Positions 53,581-63,921 of a DNA stretch of 64,000 bases are shown in pieces (position 1 is the first letter of the stretch; every line of letters begins with the position of its first letter). Under the pieces are notes generated by a model. It ran no database searches, was not told the DNA's origin, and worked only from the letters and a program-made list of their open reading frames with translations. Where the stretch lies: the NCBI RefSeq assembly GCF_032062135.1, contig NC_092866.1, positions 23,805,963 through 23,869,962 on the forward strand, in the 5' to 3' direction. A program made the position numbers and the translations under genes. The stretch comes from Pyxicephalus adspersus. Lineage: Eukaryota; Chordata; Amphibia; Anura; Pyxicephalidae.

Positions 53581-54430
53581 CATATTTAATCATTTTAATA
53601 TTCAGCAACGATATGCAACAAATATTGAGTATCGACTTTTATTGTGGTCATGCTGCTAAAACCTAGTTTTTGGTTTCTATGGGTGACTACATTAGTTCAG
53701 ACTGTTATGAAGGCAAAGAACTGAAAAAATTACCAATTTAAATTGAAGTCTGGTTGTATTGGTTACTTTACTGCAATGTGTTACGATATATACCTGCATT
53801 GCTGCCTCAACCAGTATTTGGCTTCCCTGCCATCTCTGCTTGGTTGGTGACTCTGGCACTGAAAAGGTTATTGCCAAAATGAGCATGTGTTGCCATCGAG
53901 CTGTTTGGAATTCAGCTGGATCTGCTCAGGCATTTCTAGGGTTATAAACACACATCTCTGCCAATTTCTTTTCTCTTGGCAAAGAAGCTGTCCTCAGTTT
54001 GTACAGAACAAAGCATACAATACGGTAAAAGGCCTGAAGGTGATGGAGGTTTTTTTTTTCATTGCAACGGCCAGAAAAAAAAAATATCCCCCAGGGTAGA
54101 CTTTCTCCTCTTCCTGTTGCTACTTATTTTTCTCTTCCTCTCCGTGTAGATTGAAATCCTGGTGGCAGAACTAGTCTGCTAAGAGGGAAGAAAAAAAATC
54201 TGATCTGTGTTCATGTCAGCATCAGTACAAAGAAGTCTGTGTCATATTGGCAGCCATTCCTTGTGAGGGTTTTTTCCTTCATTTGTGTCCTTTCTTTTCA
54301 ATTTTTTTTTTTTGCAATAAATGAGAGGCTTTTATGTAGCGCTCTTCATAAACGGTACTGAGTAGGAGGGTATGGGCACACTTTCTATTATTGCTCCCCT
54401 CATGCATTTCTCCTTTCTTCGTCTTTTCAG

Positions 54431-54460
54431 AACCACACGTTGAGCCAGCACACACAGTGA
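54431..54460 (+). CDS. znf423: znf423 terminal coding exon (9 codons plus stop)
   Basis: The acceptor is a long pyrimidine run ending in CAG. The exon continues the phase-0 frame and encodes NHTLSQHTQ followed by TGA at 54458-54460. The two histidines (H-x4-H) complete the last C2H2 finger started by CSQC in the exon at 31715. I recall ZNF423 ending in a very similar SQH-x-Q peptide and ZNF521 ending in TQHSS, so the ending favours ZNF423. The frame joins exactly to the upstream exon, and the rest of the exon is 3' UTR. Confidence 0.93.
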   Translation, partial: NHTLSQHTQ

Positions 54461-55051
54461 GCCGGTGGCACTACAGGACTCCTCTCCGCAGAAGACTTGA
54501 CGGAGGCACAGTGGGATAAACCATTTGAACATTACATCCAATCAAAGTGTCATTTGCAACCCAGATGTAAAACTCTAATGATTTGGCCATGAGGCGCTGC
54601 TATTATAAGCAGCTGGAAATGAATATTAATGGGAGAGATTAAAAGTATTTCATGCTCAGTATTTTATTGTCCTGCTTCTTACTAGTGTTCTTTAGAGCTT
54701 CTGACTGAATTTATAGTGTTAGAATAATCAGTTCCAATGATGTTGTCTTTTGTTGCTTATTGTATTATATTGATAGTTCAGAGCTTGAAGTGTTATTTTT
54801 TTGTTTTTCATTTTGCATTATTTACTTGCTTTTTTTTTACTTGTGTGTTTTTGTGATGTGATGGATTGGCAGCTGTCTATTCCATTTTATGATTTTTTTT
54901 TATTTTTTTTTTATTTTTTACTTAAAAAGGAGAACTAATGCTTTGATTGGATTTGTCAGTTCACAGAGGACAGTCTAATGAATATAATCAGCAACTGGAT
55001 CTACTGTTTAAATGTGACTTTATCTGATTTGCAATGACTAAAGTACAGTTC

Positions 55052-55057
55052 AATAAA
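55052..55057 (+). terminator. proximal poly(A) signal AATAAA of znf423
   Basis: A canonical AATAAA is followed about 20-30 bases later by a T/GT-rich stretch (CAGTCTTGTCTT), as expected of a cleavage and polyadenylation site. It is the first good signal after the stop codon. Confidence 0.6.
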
Positions 55058-55225
55058 GGAAATTATGTTTAAAACAGTCTTGTCTTAAACCGTTTTCACA
55101 TTCACTAGTTCAAGCTTTTGCCTATCCATTTGTACCCCTTGGTATATATACATCCTGTACACTTGTACATTCTTTTACATCTCATTCTGTTGCTGATATT
55201 AACATGTCATTTTTGTTAAAATGAA

Positions 55226-55231
55226 AATAAA
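55226..55231 (+). terminator. distal poly(A) signal AATAAA of znf423
   Basis: A canonical AATAAA is followed by TTGGTGTAGGTG, a GT-rich downstream element, and then a T run. It is a plausible alternative end about 175 bases beyond the first signal. Confidence 0.5.
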
Positions 55232-55983
55232 CTTATTGGTGTAGGTGAACTTTTTTCATGGTGGGCATGTATGTACAGAACACATTCTAATGGCATACAC
55301 ATACTTTACTGGCATACACATCATCTTTATTGCAGACTTTTTCTGGTCCACTGCAATCATCTTCAGCCATTGGGCAGCCACAGATATCGTAACGCATCTG
55401 CCCTCGCAGGAGTAACATAGTCTCTGGCTTCTAGGTCCATTCTCAGCAGGACCAAAAATTAAGCCAGGCTCTACATTACATTGGGCATGTGTCATGCAGT
55501 GAAACAAAGAACAAAAACCCACCAGGAGTTAGGGAAAATGTTTTTTTGGCAAAAAAAGAAAAAGTTACATGTCTCTTCTGACAATATCTAATTCCTGTTT
55601 TTTTGTGTTTTGTATTTTCTTTCTTTTTGTGTCAAATTGGTATCAATTTAGTACACTTACCTTTTATGGCCCCAATATATATAATATGGTGTTCGGTCTA
55701 CCTAATGTTTTGCTGCCTCCTTACAATTGTACTGCTTTTGAATAGGAATTAATGCTCACTCGATGCTTGCTTGTTGGCATCAGAGCTCCACTGATTTTTA
55801 TTTGCTCCCTTTTGGTCTGGTAAATATACTAAAATATATAAAATATATCTGTTGAAAAAGGCATTCCTATCAGCCCAGCCTAGTCCATGTTTATGAACTA
55901 CAGGACTCATCCTATATTATGAAGAGATGTTCTGTAGTACTACCCTAGGTTGACAATATTGACCTTTTTATATGCAATATATT

Positions 55984-56128
55984 GGGTCTGATTTAATAAA
56001 GCTCTTCAAGGCTGATACACTTTTATCAGTGAAACTGGGTGATCCAGCAAACCTGAAATGGATCACCCAGGTTCACTGATGAAAGTGTATCCTCTCCAGC
56101 CTTGGAGAGCTTTAATAAATCAGGCCCA
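55984..56128. repeat. GGGCCTGATTT palindromic MITE, copy 7 (internally deleted)
   Basis: It starts GGGTCTGATTTAATAAAGC and ends TTTAATAAATCAGGCCCAA, but the about 80 bp centre found in other copies is gone: GATCCAGCAAACCTGAAATG runs directly into GATCACCCAGGTTCACTG. The result is about 145 bp and a tighter hairpin. Confidence 0.85.
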
Positions 56129-56609
56129 ATGATTGTGTATTGTCACTCTAAATATGTTACTGGAAGGATTACCAGGTAAAATAAAAGGATAAAAGTTTAA
56201 AAAGGAAAACTAATTCAGCCGCCATTTTATTACATTTTTACACATTTTTTGTGGGTTACCCTTGAGTAATTTAAATGTATTATTACAAAGCTAATCACAT
56301 TGGAGCAACATTTAGGCTATTTTGCCTGCTTTTACCCAGTGACTTTGCTTTACTGCACCTCCTTGTAAACGAATATATAGAGCAACTCTTTACTTTTCAG
56401 ATTCAGGATAAAAAGTGAGACAAAATCTCCAAAACAGGAAGTGCATCCTTACAAAGGGGATAATACAGAGTAGAAGCTGGGAACTCCTCAACTGGTGTTA
56501 TCCTGGAAGATCACTGATGTGTCTGAAATATAGAAAAATGTTATTTGGTATGACTTAAAGACCTTTATTTTAATGTTGGCAATATTATTCAGAAAAAAAA
56601 TAAAAAAGT

Positions 56610-56990
56610 AAATTTAAAAAAGTGACTACATTACATAAAAGGCTAGAGAACGCTTTTATAAAGGGTAAAAAATACCTTCTTTTTTTAGGGGGGGTTAAAA
56701 CCCCTGTAAAAAAACAGATAAAGCCCCTCCCCTTCTAAAAACAGAAGGGGAGCTCGGAGCCCCCTGGGATACATACGTCATTCATCCCAGGAGGCTCCTG
56801 TGGCATGCCTAATCTCGGGTATGTGCAGAAAGAGCTTTTTCTTCAATGGGGGAAGGAAAAAAAATGATCTCACACAGGCAGAAAGAAAAAGGGCCGAGAA
56901 GATGGCGAAGCCTGGCGCTTCCTTCACACCGGGACGAAGGTGAATTCCAGAATGACGTGGGACATGTCTGTTCTTTAAGCTCTGAAGTTC
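56610..56990. repeat. GC-rich dispersed repeat, copy A
   Basis: ACATAAAAGGCTAGAGAACG, CTTTTATAAAGGGTAAAAAA, GAAGGGGAGCTCGGAGCCCC and ATTCATCCCAGGAGGCTCC occur in order. The beginning matches the sequence at about 63840 (ACATAAAAGGGTAGACAACC, CTTTTCTATAAACGTAAACA), and both continue to a GGGAGGCTC/GGAGGCTC phrase. Likely a nonautonomous DNA element; borders approximate. Confidence 0.55.
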
Positions 56991-57961
56991 ATAAGGTTCT
57001 GAGACCAAAATTTAGAAAGTGTTGCATGGCACCAAGGTAACGTAATAAATTGGTTTAGGCTGACAAAGTTTAGGCTAATTTTTCTAATTGTCTTATATTC
57101 AATAGATTCACCACATTACCATTATCAGTTCTCACTGATTCAGCATATGCAGATAAACAGGCTCAAACAGAATACAATATCTCTATAGCAACACTTCCAA
57201 ACATCCAGCAATGATTTGATCATATATAGCAAGTACTGATAAATATGAATACAATTATGAATAAAATAAATTTACAGTTAAAAATTTTAGTTACTGCTAG
57301 TCACCAGAGATTTGAAGAACCCTGTATTGAGAGGAATATATAAAATAATGTTTCTGAGCTTTTTTTAACAATGCCGAAGCTGACAATGAATTCATGGATT
57401 TCTCAGTTACTGTCCCAGCATACAGGTCCTGAGTGCTGCAGTGGGGAATAGAGAATTGCTTGTTGTTGAAACGGAGCACTGGTTTGCACCTTAGGCTGTC
57501 CTGAGCTGCACAGTGTGGGTTCATAAAGTGGCAGTTGTGTCGCCCTTTTAGAAGGCTTGAAAGATTCCCCAAATTTGCTGCCATAGCAGTGTGGCTATCC
57601 AATAGGCTTCGCTCTGTTTATTAACATTACAATTGTCATGGCAAACACAAGCAAGTACACAGCTTTCTATGTTTGTCAAGGTGGATCCTGAATCTGCTCT
57701 CCCTGACAATGTTATCCTTCATCTACCGACAAGATATTCATCTTCTCTGTGACCCCATAAATGTCTTCTAGATTGATAACCTGTGTCACCTTTTAGTGTC
57801 ATACCGGACAATTACTTTTCCTGTACTTCTTCCTGCTCTTCCTCTTCATCCTCTTTATTTAACCTATTCTACCTCGAGCTCCCCACCAACACCTTCATGG
57901 GTATGGAAAAAAAAAGACTCTTACTCCTGTTCTCCATGCTGCATCAAATTCAGCTTGGCTT

Positions 57962-58751
57962 CTAACATGGAAATGAGTGGATGACATAACTGATACTTCT
58001 GTTTCTACTGCTGACAATTTTAGTTGCCTTCTCCATAGGCTTCAACAAATGACATGTGTTCCTTATAAGTTCAGAGAAACCCCAAATCCCTGTCTTTGTG
58101 CTGTGGGGTATCAAAAAGTCAGTTACCACTTTTCTTTGCATATGATGGTAGTCCATCATATGTATGATGGTATGATGGTAGTCCATCATATGTAGTGCTG
58201 AAATCAAGTCATTTTGTGGAACGGAAGACCATTTTCTCTCTGCAAGGCAACAAGCGCATGATTTGCAGTGCAAGATCTAATAAAGTAGGTGTATTGCCAA
58301 GGCATCTTGTAAGTCAGGGTAGCTCTCCAAAAATTTGTTCACCACCTTATTTAGTTCATGTGCAAAGCTGGGAGCATGAGTGACTGCACATGAACAGCGC
58401 AGCTACAAAGTTGGTCCCCTTTGTCAGCAACCAGATTGGCAATTCACCCAACAGAAGGGCTTGTAGTGTCAGTGCTCCAGGTATCTGCCCTTTTGTGGCT
58501 CTTGCTACACATTGAACATTTCATATAAGTGAACACACAGACAGACAGGTTGTTACATTTCAACTGGGCAAGCCACATTCCATAAATTGTTTAAAGGAGC
58601 TGGTTTCCACCAACTTGTACTTCAGTGACTGTTTTATCAGTAGCTTGGTCAATTGATGTCTCCCCTCCCTGTATATCTCTAGTACACAATTCCTGCCCTG
58701 ATAATTGATGACCCCCACAGGCAATACCAGTAGCATCAGGAGTAGCAGCAC
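57962..58751 (-). pseudogene. relic of a hAT-family (ZBED-like) transposase
   Basis: Read on the minus strand, conserved hAT phrases appear in the right order but in different frames with stops. KYKLVETSSFKQFME (about 58590-58650) resembles the LVE-x-x-x-F segment; KGTNFVAA (about 58400-58430) resembles the DNG-x-NFVAA segment; SFAHELNKVVNKFLES (about 58320-58370) resembles the C-F-A-H-x-LNLVV segment; and LLKPMEKATKIVSS (about 58000-58045) resembles the L-x-PFE-x-AT-x-x-LS segment. A 30-bp duplication lies inside. It is a broken copy with no possible product. Assignment is by recalled family motifs, so moderate confidence. Confidence 0.55.
58141..58192. repeat. 30-bp tandem duplication with internal inverted repeat
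   Basis: TATGATGGTAGTCCATCATA occurs at 58141 and again at 58171. Each unit contains ATGAT and ATCAT as inverted arms. It duplicates an MMDYHH-coding phrase within the minus-strand transposase relic. Confidence 0.9.
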
Positions 58752-59669
58752 CTGTGTTTGATTTTATACATTTTTAGGAACTAGACAAAGGATGGAAATA
58801 GGCATTTACACAGAACTAACATGTTGCATGTAGTGCACTTCTCTGTACATTTGCCCAAGTCTTTTTATACCTTTCAAGTACATTTGCCCATCTCAATTCA
58901 CACAGAATAAATAATTAAACACTTCTTGAACTGAACTATTATGAGTGTTGTTTATAAATATACACCTTCTGCTGAAGCTAAAAAAAGATGAAGACGTTTA
59001 ATCAGTTTCAGCACTATGGAGAGCTCCGGTGACCAAATTTGAGAACTGGGATAAAAGCTGGTAAGACATTTTACTGTAAAAGTGATGTTTGACGGTTGTC
59101 TAATATTGCCTTGTGTAAATTCACCCGATTATAAAAAGAGCAAACATGTTGTTGAATATTATATAAGATTAATTTATCGGAGCAAATTCTACTAATTATT
59201 GCTTTTGTAGTTTAAAGATTGACTTATACAATTCTCTTTTGTCTACAGGGGATCATACCATGATTACCAGGAGAATAAAACATAAATAAATAAAAAACAT
59301 TGAGGGAGGTTTCTACATCTCATCCATTTTTAATTGTTGGTATAACCATGGATACAATAAAAAATACCTAATATACATTTTATATGCCAAACCTTTTTGT
59401 AGTTTTACAAATGTTATCTCAACTGGAAGTCACTTTTAAATTAATTTAAAAAGCATAAAAGGTCTTTGTTGGCAAAGGTTAAGGCTGCACCATTCTGTTT
59501 AAAAATGAACAAATACTCTTTAAAAGGTATAGAGTAACAATTCTGGGGAAGCATGTTTTATATGTTCTATATGTTTTAAAGCATGAGATTGCTAAATTGT
59601 TACCATATCCTATATTCTTTGTCCCAGATCATCAACAATACAATTCATCATCAGAAAGGAAAGAAATAA

Positions 59670-60420
59670 CTACATTTCCCATGTTGATACTTTCAGAGAA
59701 CATCTCCAATACACCTTAGTCACTTTTCTGTTCCTGAAAACTTGTCCAGTAGGACATTGTCTCCTAAGAGAGTGCTTGTCTGAAACCTGTACAGGCAGTT
59801 CAATGCCTGGTAAGATCTATTACCACCCGTATAATTAAAAGGGCCATTACTTTAGGGTAAAGAGGTACGTGCCCCCTTTAAACTAGGAGTCAGTTACTGT
59901 TTCATACATAGAAATACAATCTATTACCATAAAAATGAACCAGCTAAATTTCCCTCATTGATGTCTTCTTCAGAAAGGGTCCCAAATGTGCCTTTGCAAC
60001 TGTTTTAAGTTTTTGAAATTTCCAGTAAGCCATTCTCTGCAGGCTGCATATAAAGGTCAAATGGTATTTGTATGAATTGTACACAGGTAGCTTTATGCCA
60101 CGGAAGATCTGTCACCACCTATATAATTAAAGGAACTTTTATCATTCGGATATGAGACACACTGCACATTCAAACCTGTAGTGATGTAATGTATTATAAC
60201 TTGGCAACACAATTTAATAGCTGAAAAGAAAGTACAAACTACATTTCCACATTGATACGATCTTCAATGAGAACCTTAAATGCATCTTTGTCACTTTTTA
60301 AAGATTCTCCCCAGTGGTTCTGCAATCTGCACATTGAAGTCAAAGGAAGTATTTGTATGAAATGTACACAGATATCTTTATGTCTAAGGAGATCTGTTAC
60401 AGTCTATCATTTGTTCTGTT
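59670..60420 (+). repeat. three diverged tandem units of about 280 bp
   Basis: Units begin at about 59670 (CTACATTTCCCATGTTGATA), 59944 (CTAAATTTCCCTCATTGATG) and 60239 (CTACATTTCCACATTGATAC). Shared later phrases keep the same order: TCACTTTT/CAACTGTTTT, TGTACA(C)AGG, AAGATCTATTACCACC or AAGATCTGTCACCACC or GAGATCTGTTACAGTC, and TATAATTAAA. Spacings of 274 and 295 bp show an old tandem array. No coding frame runs through it. Confidence 0.7.
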
Positions 60421-60942
60421 GCTGTTCAATTAATTTCTGACATTTCAAAACATACAGGAGCTGTTCTATTTTAAAAAAAAGTACCTTTTATTATTAAAAT
60501 ACAAGTCCTTAACTTTAGTATATGTTAGGCCTGAGAAGAACATATCAGACATGATGTCATCAATTTTTTTGCAGACAATATTAGCTCAGTCTCCTCTCCC
60601 CAGTGATTACTTGCTTAGACTGTACTTGTAGATGTCTAACAAGTTTGAAAGCAAAAGCAGCAGCTATGGGTAGAGCTTAAAGAGAAAAAAGTATACACAG
60701 TATACAGTATATATATTAGTTTCATTGAATTGGCTCTAGATCTTGTGATACGGGAATTGGAATAGACGATTTTACCAACAACAAATGTTAGCACAGCATA
60801 TTATTATCAATCTTTATTTACACCAATATTTTGCATTTTATATATTAAATGTAGCATTATTTGCATGAAACTTTCATTTGCCTTCTTTTTATTCATACGT
60901 TTTCTTTTTTTACAGGATGTGACTTAAATGTGACTAATATGA

Positions 60943-62618
60943 AGTTGTTTAAATGACCCTAGTGTATTTTGCTACATTTGTGGTGAACATTCTCAGCAAA
61001 AACAGAGAAGAAACATTACAGAATTTGTGAAACAAGCATATCTTGCTTATTTTGGTATTAAACTGGGGGACCAAGATAACTATCGCGCTCCCCATGTGGT
61101 ATGCAAAACTTGTGTAGAGTGTCTACGTCAGTGGAAAAATGGAAAATTGAAATGTTTGAAATTTGGTGTACCAATGGTATGGCGAGAGCCCAAAAATCAT
61201 CATAATTGTTATTTTTGTGCTGTGAATGTAAAAGGTTTCAATCAATACAAGAAAAACAAGTGGGAGTATCCTGATTTGGAATCAGCAAGACAACCTGTCG
61301 CATGGTGCTGATGTTCCCATACCAGTGTTCAGTACACTCCCTGATATTCCTGTATCCGACATGGAGGATATACAGGGTTTGGAGTTGAAAGTGAATATGA
61401 AGGAAGTGTTTCATCAAACCAGCAGTTCTCCTAAGAGGAGCTCAATGATTTATTACGTGACCTGTTAATCTGTCAAAACACACATGTGAACTTTTAGCGT
61501 CCAGGTAAAAGAAAAGAACGGTCTGACACCGGAAGTTAAATTAACAGTTTATAGGACAAGAGAGGTGACACTCCTACCATATTTCAGTGAAGATGGAGAC
61601 TTTGTGTACTGTTGTAACATCCCTGGACTAATAGCCCATATGGGAGTACCAGAATACCAAGCAGAAGACTGGCGGCTTTTCATAGACAGTTCCACTCAAA
61701 GTTTGAAATCTGTTTTACTGCATAATGGCAACTGCTATGCATCAATTCCAATTGGTCATTCAACAAAACTTCAAGAAGAATATGAGAATATCGAAATGGT
61801 CTTACAAAAGCTTTGCTATCATGAACACCAATGGTCTATATGTGTTAATTTAAAAATGGTGAGTTTGCTATTTGGATAGCAAAGTGGATACACAAAGTAC
61901 CCATGTTTCATCTGCTTGTAGGATAGTAGAGCAAAGCAGGATCGCTGGAAAAAAGTGACATGGCCTCCAAGGGAAAACATAAAGGGAAAAAGGGAAAACA
62001 AAATAATAAAACAAAAGGTGCAGCGAACATTATTAATGAGCCAATGGTTGACAAAGAAAAAATCATTCTCCCTCCACCACACATAAATTTGGGCTTAATT
62101 AGGCAATTTGTTAGAGCTCTAAACAAGGATGATGATTGCTTCAAATACATTTGTGGATTCTTCCCTGGATTCAGTAATTTGAGTTCTTTGATGGACCCCA
62201 GATTTGGAAATTGATAAATGATTCAAATTTCACAAGTTACATGACTTATACTGAAGCTTCTGCCTGGCACAGCTATGTCATGGTTGTCAAGAACTTCTTG
62301 GGTAACCATAAAGCACAAAATTATAAAGAACTGGTACAAAACTTGCTCTTAAACTTTCAAAATTTTGGTGCTACTATGAGCATAAAGGTACACAATCTCC
62401 ATAGCCATTCGCAAAACTTTCCAGAAAACCCTAGCGATTTCAGTGAGGAACAAGGGGAGAGGATCCATCAAGATATAAAGGTGATGGAGGAAAGGTATCA
62501 GGGCTGATGGGATAGACACATGATGGCAGACTACTGCTGGAGCCTTCAACGTGATTGTCCTGATCATCAGCATAAAAGGAAGTCATACAAACTGAGTTTT
62601 TCAATGACCTCTTTGTGA
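60943..62618 (+). pseudogene. decayed intronless copy of an unnamed metazoan protein family
   Basis: Translating the + strand gives, in order: a CYICGE and CKTCVEC cysteine-rich N-terminus (60970-61130), PMVWREP with NCYFC and YPDLESA (61170-61290), YFSEDGD, GLIAHMG, DWRLFIDSS and VLLHNGN (61570-61740), SGYTKYPCFIC with DSRAK (61883-61940), IILPPPHINLGL (62070-62100), and NFLGNHKAQNY, LHSHSQNFPEN, EQGERIHQDI, MEERYQG, MADYCWSLQRD (62290-62560). I recognise these from uncharacterised proteins scattered through arthropods, cnidarians and some vertebrates; I know no name or function. Breaks: frameshift near 61300, stop at 61432, a scrambled stretch to 61560, in-frame stops at 61877 and 61919, frameshifts near 62025 and 62212, stop at 62505. 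No introns. Patchy distribution and copy structure suggest mobility, which is an inference. Confidence 0.7.
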
Positions 62619-63021
62619 TCTTTTCTGTAAATATACTGAATATAGAATATATTAACATTAAGTATTTCAAAAATTTAATTTTGTATATGTGGGCATATCT
62701 AGTTTAATTTTGCCTAATTTTCATGTCTCATTAGTTTTCTATGAGGTTATTATTAAGGTCATTATTTCGAAAACTAGAGCCAATCTAGCAAAACCAATGT
62801 GCTATATTCTTCTAAATTCATCGCTGTCACTGGCACCTTTTCATCACCTTTAGTCATAACCTTTGTACACATGTCAGATTTTTTTTCAACCAAGACAGTT
62901 GAGTGTGATGGTCTCGGGTAAAGATGTGGGGTTTTTCACTTTCAGTCCAGACTAAAAACCTTACTAGAGATTCCAACTTTAGGTAGGCTTAAAGAATAAG
63001 TACTTCCATTCCCAGCCATTC

Positions 63022-63150
63022 TGAACCAGGGTTCCTCCAGATGTTGCTGGGGGTTCCTCAAACTTTGGCTAATAAACTCCTTATTAGATTAAGCCTGGAA
63101 AGTTGTGGAGCCAACATCACGTGCCAGAGCCAGCCGTATGATTCTAATGA
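63022..63150. repeat. fragment of a dispersed repeat (GGGTTCCTCCAGATGTTGC type)
   Basis: GAACCAGGGTTCCTCCAGAT followed by GTTGCTGGGGGTTCCTC is a phrase I recognise from abundant frog repeats. No terminal repeats or borders were defined. Confidence 0.45.
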
Positions 63151-63810
63151 TAATAATATTTTGTCTGAAATAGTGATATTTAAGCCACCACAGTAAGGGG
63201 ACAGAGCGTGTATTCTTTCTACTTACCCCCAATAAATTGGTTTAAATGAAATAGTCCTGCCCCTACACTGGTTTAAACTAACTCACTCTCTTTCTCCACA
63301 ATTTAGTCTTTCTCAAGATATAGGTCGCGATTTTGTTTTGCTGTCCATGTCATAGTACAGCACAGCACAGTACAGTCCAATTCACATTTTGGACTAAAAA
63401 TGTAAAGGTAAAAATTTAGACAGAACACATGGAATTAAATAAGCTTGTAGAACCTGATTACCCAGGACACACAATATAATTCTATTTAACAGAGAGCCTG
63501 TCACCATTCAACTAACCTAATTGGAAACTTACATTTTCCTATGGTGAACTGTCCTTTTTTTGCTGTCAAATTTACAGCTGTACAGTGCACATCATAGTTC
63601 GCCCTGGCTTAAACCTTTCTTTATTACAAATAAATAAAAATAATATGCAGAGATACAATAGGATAATCTGTAAAGAGTGGACAATGGCATGTTAGGCTAA
63701 CTCAGGATCTTTCTTACAATCTGTCTTGGAAAAAGAAGCCGACATTCAATAGAAGCATAATGCAGACATGAGTCACATTTATTCACCAGCCACCTCACCC
63801 CTCTCCTTTT

Positions 63811-63879
63811 AAAGCGGACCTAAACAAAAATTTTTACTTTACATAAAAGGGTAGACAACCCTTTTCTATAAACGTAAAC

Positions 63880-63921
<42 letters not shown>

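Larger units (their letters stand above)
54461..55250 (+). other. znf423: znf423 3' UTR
   Basis: The sequence after TGA has no open frame, contains T-rich runs (54830-54920), and carries AATAAA at 55052-55057 and 55226-55231. The likely ends are about 10-30 bases after each signal, giving 3' UTRs of roughly 0.62 or 0.79 kb. The exact cleavage sites are inferred. Confidence 0.7.

Noticed and set aside
54316..54321. AATAAA upstream of the last exon
   Set aside because: It precedes the acceptor of the final coding exon, so it is not the gene's normal end signal; no supporting context.
57297..57602. 101-codon minus-strand frame, considered as the C-terminal part of the hAT relic
   Set aside because: It does not show the expected LLDPRFK-type or dimerisation motifs, so it was left unassigned.
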